Assembly (NCBI GenBank): GCA_001775445.1
Contig: MEWV01000021.1
Span: forward strand, 2,934-20,849
Source: Candidatus Adlerbacteria bacterium RIFCSPHIGHO2_02_FULL_54_18
GTDB taxonomy: Bacteria > Patescibacteriota > Minisyncoccia > Phycocordibacterales > SBAW01
DNA: 17,916 nt
Direction: 5' to 3'
Shown: in pieces, positions 5,653 to 12,265 of the stretch
How the letters are laid out: every line of letters begins with the position of its first letter
Numbering within the stretch: position 1 is the stretch's first letter
Translations under genes and position numbers: made by a program
Notes under the pieces: generated by a model
The model's database searches: none
What the model was told of the DNA's origin: nothing
What the model saw: only the letters and a program-made list of their open reading frames with translations

Positions 5653-5681
5653 ACTGTACAATATCGACCGGTTTTTTACAA
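5653..5681 (-). promoter_or_regulatory. Promoter of ndk
   Basis: Minus-strand TTGTAA (5681-5676), a 17-nt spacer and TACAGT (5658-5653). The predicted start is near 5646, about 4 nt before the ATG at 5642, which argues against the two upstream start codons. Hexamer matches are 4/6 each. Confidence 0.4.
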
Positions 5682-5744
5682 GGCGCATAGTATGGAATTG
5701 GCATCACCTTATTATATGGCTTGGGTAATTTCAGCCAAGCGAAT

Positions 5745-5772
5745 AAAAAAGGCCCCGACGTGTGCCGGGGCC
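5745..5772 (-). terminator. Intrinsic terminator of the EEP-fold gene
   Basis: Minus-strand GGCCCCG, an 8-nt loop and CGGGGCC form a 7-bp all-GC stem followed directly by six T residues. It lies about 30 nt after the stop codon at 5804. This is the strongest intrinsic terminator in the window. Confidence 0.88.
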
Positions 5773-5803
5773 TGCCGTTACCGAAAGTGAACTGCAAACG
5801 AGG

Positions 5804-6544
5804 TCATTGGACCATTGTTAGGAGTGGCGTATGATCGCACACTCCTTCGAACTGGCACACCGTCACGACTGGAGAGCAGCCAACACCGAAGATGTAGTCC
5901 ACGACCACGAGCGGCATTGCGCCGCTGTTCATCAGAGCCGAAAGTTTGTGAAGCTTCCGGTCAAGAGTACATTCGATCGTTCGAGGTACCCAATCCTGAA
6001 GACCAGAGGTTTGAACAAACTCGTTGTACAAAGAGCCGTCTCTGAGCATTACCATGGCCCCACACAGAATCAACTTCTTGTACGGCCTCAGAATTTCAGC
6101 AAGCGAGCGGAGCGATAAATGATGCTGTTCTCCGAACTTCCCTTCCTTGCTGTAGAGGAAGTGGGTGTTGCCCACAGCGTACCACCTGCCGCTCTTGAGC
6201 AGCGTGCAGGTAAGCAGCGGCCGACGCTTGGTGTTGTTGACTTGGTCAGGGGTGGATTCGTCAAAAAGCGTCAACTCCGTCGCGTCGCCCATATAGTACT
6301 GCTCGCGGACTTCGCTTACCGCGAGATTGGTGCAGGTGACCAATCCCATCGTACTGCCGTCCACGAATCGCGTCATTGGCACGAATCGGGTGAATCGGTA
6401 ATTCTCCTGCAGGTGAGGTAGTTCGAAGTCCATGACCTCCTGCAGGCAGAGTACCTCCGCGCCTACTTCCTTGGCGCAAGCAACGACTGCGGGCACTTGT
6501 TTCTTATCGCGCCCAAGAAAAGCGCTCATGACTGTTAGGTCCAT
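5804..6544 (-). CDS. EEP-fold (exonuclease/endonuclease/phosphatase) protein with altered catalytic motifs, 246 aa
   Basis: The overall fold is that of the DNase I/AP-endonuclease/phosphatase superfamily: LTVMSAFLG strand, EVLCLQEVMDF with the metal-binding Glu36, VGNTHFLYSKEG with His128, LILCGAMVMLRDGSLYN, VVVDYIFG with Asp216, and VCDHTPLL with the Asp237-His238 pair. Two catalytic motifs are changed. The Asn expected in the first strand is Phe9, and the GDxN motif reads Gly162-Ala-Met-Val, so both Asp and Asn are lost. The reading frame is intact, so this is substitution, not frameshift. It may be a pseudoenzyme or a decaying gene. Unlike most genes here it has a strong AGGAGG site (6551-6556) 6 nt before the ATG, a leader of about 40 nt, a consensus promoter and its own terminator, so it is a stand-alone unit and may be acquired. 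Confidence 0.78.
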   Translation of the reverse strand: MDLTVMSAFLGRDKKQVPAVVACAKEVGAEVLCLQEVMDFELPHLQENYRFTRFVPMTRFVDGSTMGLVTCTNLAVSEVREQYYMGDATELTLFDESTPDQVNNTKRRPLLTCTLLKSGRWYAVGNTHFLYSKEGKFGEQHHLSLRSLAEILRPYKKLILCGAMVMLRDGSLYNEFVQTSGLQDWVPRTIECTLDRKLHKLSALMNSGAMPLVVVDYIFGVGCSPVVTVCQFEGVCDHTPLLTMVQ

Positions 6545-6590
6545 CACACACCTCCTGTCGGTTCCAACAAAATACGAATGATCTGAGTGT

Positions 6591-6619
6591 ATTATACATC
6601 ACCATTTGTAAAAGTGCAA
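6591..6619 (-). promoter_or_regulatory. Promoter of the EEP-fold gene
   Basis: Minus-strand TTGCAC (6619-6614), a 17-nt spacer and a perfect TATAAT (6596-6591). Predicted start near 6584, giving a roughly 40-nt leader with an AGGAGG ribosome site. The promoter lies just after the map stop codon. Confidence 0.65.
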
Positions 6620-6642
6620 CACCCCGACAACAGGCAGGCACG

Positions 6643-7458
6643 CTACCGAGTCAAAATTTCGGGACCTTTGGCGGTTACTAAAATCGTCTCCTCAAAATGC
6701 GCGGCGCGCTTGCCGTCGGCCATCCGGTATGTCCACTCGTCTTCGGCAAGAACCACCGCTCCCTTGCCCTCTGCGAGCATCGGTTCTATCGCAAGCACCA
6801 TACCCACTTTAATTTCCTCGCCCTCGCCCGCGCGGCCGTCGTTGGGAATAAACGGCTTTTCGTGGACGGCTCTGCCTACCGCATGGCCCCCGAGCTCCTC
6901 GACGATACCGAGCTTGTGCGCTCGCGCAATGCGTGCGACCGCCGCTCCTATGTCGCCTATGTGGCCGCCCGGCTGTGCTGCGGCAATTGCTGCAAGGAGA
7001 GCCGCGCGCGTTGCGTTGATAAGCTCGTGCGCCTTGGTGTCTCCGAGACCTTGCATAACCAGCGATTTTTCCCCTCCGAGATAGGAGGTGTCGGTAGGGT
7101 CGCCGACAATAAACGTGCGAGCGGCATCAACAAAAAACCCCTGGTAACTCAAGCCCGCGTCGACAGTAACAATGTCGCCGCTGTGCAACAAGCGCTTTTC
7201 GTTTGGGATGCCGTGTACCACCTCATCGTTTATAGACACACACAGCGCCGCCGGATAGGGGTAGCTCGCGCCATCGGGCTGGTAGTTGAGGAAGCTGGGC
7301 ACGGCGCCGCGCGCACGTATAGAGTGCTCGGCCGCAAGGTCGAGCTCGGCGGTGGAGACGGCGTCTGTGGCGAGCGCCTCGACATCGGCAAGAACGCCAG
7401 CGAGTATTTTGCCGGCAGAGCGCAGCGCCTTAATCTCCTCTTCAGTGGTCGCTATCAT
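6643..7458 (-). CDS. map: Methionine aminopeptidase type I, 271 aa
   Basis: MetAP removes the initiator Met from new proteins. All five metal ligands are visible: Asp100 (VTVDAG), Asp111 (FFVDAART), His192 (GGHAVG), Glu225 (LAIEPML) and Glu256 (HFEETI), plus the substrate-binding His82 in NDEVVHGIP. Length is close to the 250-265 of the family, with a small insert around residues 122-140. There is no N-terminal SH3 or zinc extension. Its ATG overlaps the adk stop by 4 nt (ATGA), so it is translationally coupled to adk at the end of the secY-adk-map run, the classic end of the spc operon. The usual infA-rpmJ-rpsM block does not follow. Confidence 0.97.
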   Translation of the reverse strand: MIATTEEEIKALRSAGKILAGVLADVEALATDAVSTAELDLAAEHSIRARGAVPSFLNYQPDGASYPYPAALCVSINDEVVHGIPNEKRLLHSGDIVTVDAGLSYQGFFVDAARTFIVGDPTDTSYLGGEKSLVMQGLGDTKAHELINATRAALLAAIAAAQPGGHIGDIGAAVARIARAHKLGIVEELGGHAVGRAVHEKPFIPNDGRAGEGEEIKVGMVLAIEPMLAEGKGAVVLAEDEWTYRMADGKRAAHFEETILVTAKGPEILTR

Positions 7459-8030
7459 GAAAGGCCGAGAGCTTTTATAACATCGGCATGCACCTCCTCG
7501 ACGGTCTTCTCGCCATTTATTTCGACCAAAGTCCCCACAGCGCTAAAATATTTTATAACGGTCTCGTTTTTCTTTTTATATTCTTCGAATCGAAGGCGGA
7601 TGGCGGTCTCCCCATCATCGGCACGGCCGCTTTCTTTTTGACGCAGCGAGAGGCGTTTCCATGCCTCTTCTTCACTTATCCGCAAGTAAACCGCTTTGTA
7701 CGGACGGGGTAGCCACAGTGATATCTCATGAAGCAACTCCGCCTCGGGTCCTGTGCGACACGCTCCCTCGAACACTATTTTATCCTCCGGGGCAAGACCG
7801 AAAAGCACCTTTTCGAATGTATAGGATGCGAGCCAGTGGGGCAGGAGCTCTCCCCTCTCCATTGCACTCTTGAGCCGGCCTCCCAAATAGGTGCCCCCCG
7901 CTGCGAGCGAGCGAAACTCGTTCCCCGTCGAAAACATAGGGGCGCTTATTTTTTTTGCCAATAGTGCAGCCTGCGTACCCTTCCCCGACCCGGGCCGTCC
8001 TACCATCAAAAAAGTATTGATTTGTTCCAC
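7455..8030 (-). CDS. adk: Adenylate kinase, short-lid form, 191 aa
   Basis: Adenylate kinase converts ATP + AMP to 2 ADP. The Walker A is GRPGSGKGTQ (residues 11-20), the AMP-site region holds FSTGNEFR, and the lid/Arg region contains RQKESGRADDGETAIRLRFE, which matches the RxDDxxExxxxR pattern of other Adks. The lid is short and has no zinc cysteines. One oddity is that the segment normally reading DGFPR(T) is FEGACRT (residues 87-93), so the usual Asp and Phe-Pro are missing and only the Arg remains. The start codon is GTG, 30 nt after secY, and the stop overlaps the map ATG. Position and motifs make Adk much more likely than another NMP kinase. Confidence 0.9.
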   Translation of the reverse strand: MEQINTFLMVGRPGSGKGTQAALLAKKISAPMFSTGNEFRSLAAGGTYLGGRLKSAMERGELLPHWLASYTFEKVLFGLAPEDKIVFEGACRTGPEAELLHEISLWLPRPYKAVYLRISEEEAWKRLSLRQKESGRADDGETAIRLRFEEYKKKNETVIKYFSAVGTLVEINGEKTVEEVHADVIKALGLS

Positions 8031-8060
8031 GTTTTCTACTTTACCAAAAGTACGGAGAAA

Positions 8061-9332
8061 TTAATACTCCCGGATAGAGATCTGCGCGTCGATGCGGCGC
8101 ACGAGGTCGAGGATTACCGAGACAACAATGAGGAGCGCCGTGCCGCCCAAAGCCAGCGACTGGATATGGGTTAGCGATTGCACCGCGATAGGCAAGACCG
8201 CGATAGTGCCGAGGAAGAATGCTCCCACAAATGTGATGCGCGTAATCACATTACCCAGATGCGCCTCGGTCGAAGGGCCGGGGCGCACTCCGGGAACGAA
8301 CGCGCCGTTTTTTTGTAGGTTCTCCGCTATCATATGCGGGTCGAACGTGACCATTGTGTAAAAGTAGGTAAAGAAAAATACGAGGATAAAGTAGAGCGCA
8401 CCATACAACGGCAAATTTTGCATCACGCCAAGTATCCAGGTAGAGGTGGAGGCGAGCGCCGCAATGCTACTGGTCTGAAAAAAGCTCGCGAACATCTGCG
8501 GAATGAGCAAAAAGGAAAGTGCAAAAATGATAGGGATGACACCCGCCTGGTTGAGCCGCAGCGGCAGGTATGTGGAGGCGCCTCCAAAGAACTTCATCCC
8601 GCGAACGCGCTTGGCATACGTGACAGGTACGGGACGCTCCGCCTCGGTGACAAACACCACCGCCGCAATGACCACCAGCGTTGCCGCGATAAAGGCGAGG
8701 TAGATCGGCACTTGAGAAGACTCAAACGAAAAGAGGGTCTGACTCACCACCGAAGGGAGCTGGGCGACAATGCCGGCAAAAATGAGCAGCGAGACCCCGT
8801 TGCCGAGCCCATACTCGGAAATGAGCTCCCCTATCCACATGAGGAGCATCGAGCCAGCAACGATGGTGACGAGGTTGGCAACAAAAGGAAAGAGGCCGAG
8901 TGAGGGGAGCACGCCCGAGCGCTCGAGGATAACAAGAAAGGATATGCCCTGCACCACTGCAATAGGGAGCGTGAGCAAACGGCTGTACATATTAAACTTT
9001 GCCCGGCCCACCTCGCCTTCTTCTTGATAAAGTTGTTTGAGCCGCGGGATCATAAGTGTGAGGAGCTGCATCACGATAGAGGCGGTGATGTAAGGGCCAA
9101 CACCGAGCATCACCAGCGAGAGGTTGGAGAGTCCGCCGCCGGAAAAGAGGTTAAGCAGACCGAAGAATTGGTTGTTTGAAAAGAAGAGTTGGAGCTGTGC
9201 GGCGTCTATACCGGGGATGGGGATGGTGGCGAGGAGGCGAAAGACGAAGAGCGCTCCCACAACAAAAAAGAGCCGATTGCGCAGTTGAGGGTCCTGCAGA
9301 AGGAGTGTAAGTTTTTGGATGAAGCCACTCAT
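8061..9332 (-). CDS. secY: Preprotein translocase subunit SecY, 423 aa
   Basis: SecY is the channel of the Sec translocon in the inner membrane. The expected ten hydrophobic segments can be traced, beginning at about residue 17 (LFFVVGALFVFRLLATIPIP) and including the plug/TM2 region SGGGLSNLSLVMLGVGPYIT. The conserved C4-C5 region is present with AKRVRGMKFFGGASTYLPLR followed by LNQAGVIPIIFA, as is NLQKNGAFVPGVRPG before TM9. Length is normal. The ATG overlaps the rplO stop by 4 nt (ATGA), giving translational coupling. Confidence 0.98.
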   Translation of the reverse strand: MSGFIQKLTLLLQDPQLRNRLFFVVGALFVFRLLATIPIPGIDAAQLQLFFSNNQFFGLLNLFSGGGLSNLSLVMLGVGPYITASIVMQLLTLMIPRLKQLYQEEGEVGRAKFNMYSRLLTLPIAVVQGISFLVILERSGVLPSLGLFPFVANLVTIVAGSMLLMWIGELISEYGLGNGVSLLIFAGIVAQLPSVVSQTLFSFESSQVPIYLAFIAATLVVIAAVVFVTEAERPVPVTYAKRVRGMKFFGGASTYLPLRLNQAGVIPIIFALSFLLIPQMFASFFQTSSIAALASTSTWILGVMQNLPLYGALYFILVFFFTYFYTMVTFDPHMIAENLQKNGAFVPGVRPGPSTEAHLGNVITRITFVGAFFLGTIAVLPIAVQSLTHIQSLALGGTALLIVVSVILDLVRRIDAQISIREY

Positions 9333-9769
9333 GATGAAAGTATACCTCCGGCCTTCTCTATCTTCTCTTTTGCGGAGGCGGACACGGTACAGCCCTTAAT
9401 GGTGAGTTTTTTGGTGATGTCTCCCGTGCCAAGAATTTTGACCGCAAGCGTTTTTCCTTTGCGACCGCGCACCACGCCGCGCTCGCGCAAAGTGGCAGGA
9501 CTCACTGTGTCGCCCGCGCTAAAGACGCTCTCGAGAACGCCGAGGTTGACCGGATGCACACGTTCGGATATCGAGGCAAAAGCATAGCCGCGCAGCTTCG
9601 GCAGTTTTTTTATCTTCTCGCGGACATCGGGGCGTATGCGGTGCCCGGCGCGCGCCTTTTGGCCTTTGGTACCGCGCCCGGAGGTCTTACCCTTGCCCGA
9701 TGCGCGACCGCGGCCGATGCGCTTGCTACCCTTGTTCGCCGTTTTTCTTTGTAGGTCGTGGAGTTGCAT
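9329..9769 (-). CDS. rplO: 50S ribosomal protein L15 (uL15), 146 aa
   Basis: The glycine/arginine-rich extension RGRASGKGKTSGRGTKGQKA, the RRGPKLRGY-like IKKLPKLRGYAF segment and the C-terminal KILGTGDITKKLTIKGCTVS and ASAKEKIEKAGG are L15 signatures. It begins only 13 nt after the rpsE stop; in most bacteria rpmD (uL30) stands between rpsE and rplO, and it is absent here. It overlaps secY by 4 nt. Confidence 0.97.
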   Translation of the reverse strand: MQLHDLQRKTANKGSKRIGRGRASGKGKTSGRGTKGQKARAGHRIRPDVREKIKKLPKLRGYAFASISERVHPVNLGVLESVFSAGDTVSPATLRERGVVRGRKGKTLAVKILGTGDITKKLTIKGCTVSASAKEKIEKAGGILSS

Positions 9770-9782
9770 ATTATATTTCTAC

Positions 9783-10388
9783 TTACGCCTTGAGCATCTT
9801 GAGCGCCTCAATGGCCGCGCGTGCGTTGTTGAGGCCGTTTTTGCTTCCGGAGTGTATCTTGGCGACTGTGTTGGTGATGCCAGCCAACTCAAGCACGGGG
9901 CGTACAGAGGAGCCGGCGACGAGCCCGCGGCCCGACGCGGGCATCAGCACCACGCGCGAGGCCGTGTACTTGGCCGAGACATCGTGCGCAATGGAGTTGT
10001 CTTTGGTTAAGTTGACCGTAATCATGTGTTTTTTTGCATCGCGCACGGCCTTGTCGATTGCGAGCGTTGTGTCCCCCGCCTTGCCCAAGCCCACTCCGAC
10101 GCGCCCTTTTTTGTTACCAATGATGAGCGCGACAGAAAAGGAGAAGCGTCGGCCGCCGGCCACCGTACGCGCAACGCGACGGATAGTAATCATTTTTTGG
10201 TCAAACTCGCTTTTGGCGCGGGGCGCGCGTGTACTCTGGCGCCGACCGCCGCGCTGGTCACGACCGCCGCGGCTGCGAGAGCCCCGCTGCGGAGCCGCCT
10301 CCGGCGCGGGTACGGCCTCGGCTGCCGCAAGGGTGACGGGCTCTGCGGCCTCGGTATCAACAGCGATTATTTCTTGTTCATCAGCCAT
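9783..10388 (-). CDS. rpsE: 30S ribosomal protein S5 (uS5), 201 aa
   Basis: The core starts at FDQKMITIRRVARTVAGGRR with FSFSVALIIGNKKGRVGVGLGKA, the dsRBD-like S5 N-domain, followed by the C-domain with SGRGLVAGSSVRPVLELAGI and GSKNGLNNARAAIEAL. Both mediate 16S rRNA binding and decoding accuracy. The first 58 or so residues are an extra tail rich in Ala/Glu, then Arg/Gly (RGSRSRGGRDQRGGRRQ), low complexity and not part of the fold. Such tails are frequent in CPR ribosomal proteins in my experience. The ATG at 10388 is preceded by AAAAAATAT, no Shine-Dalgarno. Confidence 0.97.
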   Translation of the reverse strand: MADEQEIIAVDTEAAEPVTLAAAEAVPAPEAAPQRGSRSRGGRDQRGGRRQSTRAPRAKSEFDQKMITIRRVARTVAGGRRFSFSVALIIGNKKGRVGVGLGKAGDTTLAIDKAVRDAKKHMITVNLTKDNSIAHDVSAKYTASRVVLMPASGRGLVAGSSVRPVLELAGITNTVAKIHSGSKNGLNNARAAIEALKMLKA

Positions 10389-10415
10389 ATATTTTTTATT
10401 ACTTTCGGGTAGGCA

Positions 10416-10754
10416 TTAAAATTGTAGACCACCCTTGCGCGCCGCTTCGGCGAGTTTGGCAACCCGGCCAGTATAACGAAAGCCCCCGCGGTCGAACACC
10501 ACTGCCGCTATACCCGCGGCGGTGGCGCGCTTGGCAAGCTCTGCGCCGAGCTTTTCTGAGGCACTCATTTTTTTGTCCTTTCCCATCTCTTTAGTCGAGC
10601 CGGCAATAAGGGTCCGGCCCTCATCGTCGTTGATTATCTGCGCGTGGAGATAACGGTTGGACTTGTACACCGCAAGGCGCGGACGCGCCTGCGTCCCTAT
10701 AACCTTGGCACGAATGCGCTTGTGTCGGCGTTTGAGATTAGTATCTTGAGTCAT
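10416..10754 (-). CDS. rplR: 50S ribosomal protein L18 (uL18), 112 aa
   Basis: L18 binds 5S rRNA together with L5 and L25. RRHKRIRAKVIGTQARPRLA, VYKSNRYLHAQIINDDEGRT, LIAGSTKE, the KLGAELAKRATAAGI helix and the VVFDRGGFRYTGRVAKLAEA end are diagnostic. Length is normal. It lies 6 nt after the rplF stop. Confidence 0.97.
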   Translation of the reverse strand: MTQDTNLKRRHKRIRAKVIGTQARPRLAVYKSNRYLHAQIINDDEGRTLIAGSTKEMGKDKKMSASEKLGAELAKRATAAGIAAVVFDRGGFRYTGRVAKLAEAARKGGLQF

Positions 10755-10760
10755 ATATTT

Positions 10761-11294
10761 TTACGCGGCCTTCTTGCCCTGCTTGCGGCGGACAACCTCC
10801 CCCTCGTAACGGATGCCTTTGCCTTTGTAGGGCTCCGGCTTTTTATGCGCACGAACATCGGCGGCAAACTGTCCCACCACCTCTTTGTCGAAACCCGCTA
10901 TCATGAGTGTGTTCTTTTCGGCGGTTACGGTGAGCCCCTCCGGTATCGCCATTTTGACAGGATGGGAGAACCCGAGCGAAAGGGCGAGCGTGCGCCCCTG
11001 CACCTCCCACTTAAATCCGACCCCTTCGACAAGGAGCTTTTTGCTAAACCCTGCATTAACCCCGAGCAACATATTGCGGACGTGGCTTGCGTAGGTGCCC
11101 ACCAATGCGCGCGCTTGTATACTCTCGCCCTTTTGAGAGACCTGCACGCCTTCTTGGCCGACCTCGACCGACACCAGCCGATGCAGTGGCTTTTGCAAAG
11201 ACCCTTTAGGCCCCTTGATAGCAACAATGCCGCCCGAGACGGTAACCTCGGTTTTAGGCGGTATCGCTATGGGTCGTTTTGCAAGACGTGACAT
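10761..11294 (-). CDS. rplF: 50S ribosomal protein L6 (uL6), 177 aa
   Basis: Typical start MSRLAKRPIAIPPKTEVTVS, with IVAIKGPKGSLQKPLH, the FSKKLLVEGVGFKWEVQG repeat region and the highly conserved end VRAHKKPEPYKGKGIRYEGE. The ATG at 11294 follows an AT-only stretch; an upstream start at 11330 would add 12 unrelated residues and overlap rpsH, so it is not used. L6 sits near the GTPase-associated centre of the large subunit. Confidence 0.97.
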   Translation of the reverse strand: MSRLAKRPIAIPPKTEVTVSGGIVAIKGPKGSLQKPLHRLVSVEVGQEGVQVSQKGESIQARALVGTYASHVRNMLLGVNAGFSKKLLVEGVGFKWEVQGRTLALSLGFSHPVKMAIPEGLTVTAEKNTLMIAGFDKEVVGQFAADVRAHKKPEPYKGKGIRYEGEVVRRKQGKKAA

Positions 11295-11323
11295 AAATAA
11301 TTTATTTATAGTGAGAGTAGTAA

Positions 11324-11704
11324 CTACCAAATTTCGAACAGGGCTTCCCCGCCGACGCGCTCCTGCCGCGCCTGGGCACCCGTCATAACACCCTTAGGTG
11401 TCGAGAGTACTAAAAGTCCGTGGCCGCGCTTGACCGGATGAACATCGCGCACTCCCATATACATACGGCGCGACGGTTTGGAGATACGTTTGACTCCGGT
11501 GATTACCGGTTGGCCGCTTTTGTATACGAGCGGGATAACGAGCGAGTAATTCTTTTTGTCGGCGCCGCCGACATAGCCCTCTTTTGCAAGTACCTCGGCG
11601 ATGGCCATTTTCATCTGCGAGTATGGCAGAGAGATAGCTGTCTTGCCCACGCGCGAGGCGTTTTGGAGGCGGACAAGCAAATCTGATACGGGGTCGTTTA
11701 CCAT
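11324..11704 (-). CDS. rpsH: 30S ribosomal protein S8 (uS8), 126 aa
   Basis: DPVSDLLVRLQNASRVGKT at the N-terminus, then MKMAIAEVLAKEGYV, VKRISKPSRRMYMGVRDV and the C-terminal GHGLLVLSTPKGVMTGAQAR are the S8 core and 16S-binding end, close to the universal STSKGVMT motif. In E. coli S8 represses the spc operon by binding mRNA near rplE; here rplE is physically separated, so that circuit cannot be arranged the same way. It begins 11 nt after the rpsN stop. Confidence 0.97.
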   Translation of the reverse strand: MVNDPVSDLLVRLQNASRVGKTAISLPYSQMKMAIAEVLAKEGYVGGADKKNYSLVIPLVYKSGQPVITGVKRISKPSRRMYMGVRDVHPVKRGHGLLVLSTPKGVMTGAQARQERVGGEALFEIW

Positions 11705-11715
11705 AGTGAATGGGG

Positions 11716-11901
11716 TTACCAGGATGACTTGCGGATACCAGGGATAAGACCTTCGTTGGCGGCCTCTCTAAAGCACGCACGGCACATACCGAAGTCGCGC
11801 ATAAAGGCGCGCTTGCGCCCGCAGCGGAAGCAACGGCGAACCACCCTACTTTTAAATTTCGGGGGCTTGTTGGAGCGCGCAACAGTAGACTTTTTAGCCA
11901 T
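11716..11901 (-). CDS. rpsN: 30S ribosomal protein S14, zinc-binding type (uS14), 61 aa
   Basis: The short type-Z form: MAKKSTVARSNKPPKFKSRV, then four zinc cysteines (Cys24, Cys27, Cys40, Cys43) in CFRCG and CRACF, and the conserved end IPGIRKSSW. It is now the first gene of its transcription unit, because 2.8 kb of accessory DNA separates it from rplE. It has an own predicted promoter at 12033-12061, a 125-nt leader, and an AAGGA ribosome site 9 nt before the ATG, one of the better Shine-Dalgarno sites in the ribosomal cluster, fitting a gene that must initiate translation on its own. Confidence 0.97.
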   Translation of the reverse strand: MAKKSTVARSNKPPKFKSRVVRRCFRCGRKRAFMRDFGMCRACFREAANEGLIPGIRKSSW

Positions 11902-11939
11902 TATAGTTATTCCTTTTCTCCGATCTGGCTGAGGTTACT

Positions 11940-11960
11940 TGTCCTGAGCCTGTCGAAGGA
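11940..11960 (+). repeat. REP-like imperfect dyad in the rpsN leader
   Basis: A TCCTGAGCCTGTCGAAGGA-type motif: short arms TCCT and AGGA flanking a GAGC...GTCGA core. Closely similar motifs occur, from memory, as dispersed intergenic repeats in several bacterial phyla including CPR. I see only this one copy in the window. It would be transcribed as part of the rpsN leader. Confidence 0.4.
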
Positions 11961-12003
11961 TGATTTTGTCGGTATCTTCAGCTTAAGGCCTCCGACCTAA
12001 CAG

Positions 12004-12026
12004 AAAAAAGGAGCCCAAAAAGGGCT
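12004..12026 (-). promoter_or_regulatory. 5'-end hairpin with U-tract in the rpsN leader (attenuator-like)
   Basis: Minus-strand AGCCC, TTTTT loop, GGGCT, then CC and six T residues. The first base of the hairpin coincides with the predicted transcription start of the rpsN unit. It is terminator-shaped, but the stem is only 5 bp and right at the 5' end, so it could equally be a pause site, a 5' stabiliser, or a terminator for read-through from the island. Confidence 0.45.
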
Positions 12027-12032
12027 AAAAAG

Positions 12033-12061
12033 ATACTACCACGGGTGACCCCCTCGTGCAA
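12033..12061 (-). promoter_or_regulatory. Promoter of rpsN-rpsH-...-map (extended -10)
   Basis: Minus-strand TTGCAC (12061-12056), a 17-nt spacer and TAGTAT (12038-12033) preceded by TGG. The same -35 hexamer TTGCAC is used at the EEP gene. It gives the downstream half of the spc cluster its own start after separation from rplE. Confidence 0.5.
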
Positions 12062-12150
12062 ATTACATGAACTACCGTAAATTCTTGAGAGGGCTCTTTA
12101 TGGTTATGGCCTCCAGAATCTGAATTTTAGAAGCCCCAGTAAGACCATTC

Positions 12151-12260
12151 TAGGGGGTTTTAGGTTTTTCCCCTAAACCTACAATAATGCCTATTTTTGT
12201 AGGTTTTCCACATAAACCTATAAACAAATCTTGACTTTTATAGGTTTATGCCCTAACCTG
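12151..12260 (+). promoter_or_regulatory. Operator array of three TAGGTTT dyads upstream of the MerR-ATPase gene
   Basis: Two perfect inverted repeats TAGGTTT-N7-AAACCTA lie at 12161-12181 and 12200-12220. A third, imperfect one (TAGGTTT-N6-TAACCTG) lies at 12241-12260, between the -35 box and the end of the -10 box of the same gene. Centres are spaced about 39-40 bp apart, close to whole helical turns. A TAGGGG/CCCCTA dyad (12151-12156, 12170-12175) overlaps the first. Spacer dyads inside a promoter are the classic MerR-family operator layout, and the adjacent gene encodes a MerR-type HTH, so autoregulation is likely. Confidence 0.7.
12231..12259 (+). promoter_or_regulatory. Promoter of the MerR-ATPase / STAS-like operon, leaderless geometry
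   Basis: TTGACT (12231-12236), a 17-nt spacer and TAACCT (12254-12259), ending 6 nt before the GTG at 12266. The third TAGGTTT dyad fills the spacer and its right arm is the -10 box. The -35 is strong (5/6), the -10 weak (3/6), as in many activated promoters. Confidence 0.5.
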
Positions 12261-12265
12261 ACAGG

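Noticed and set aside
6697..7641. 314-codon plus-strand ORF over map and adk
   Set aside because: Shadow of two well-identified genes on the other strand; no recognisable domain.
8334..8903. 189-codon plus-strand ORF over secY
   Set aside because: Antisense to conserved SecY; extreme Arg/Lys/Asp/Glu composition is the mirror of membrane codons.
11295..11330. Upstream start for rplF
   Set aside because: Adds 12 non-conserved residues and overlaps rpsH; ATG 11294 gives the standard MSRLAKRP opening.
12151..12260. CRISPR-like array from the repeated TAGGTTT units
   Set aside because: Units are 7-bp dyad arms with 6-7-nt gaps, not 25-36-bp direct repeats with unique spacers; no cas gene is present.
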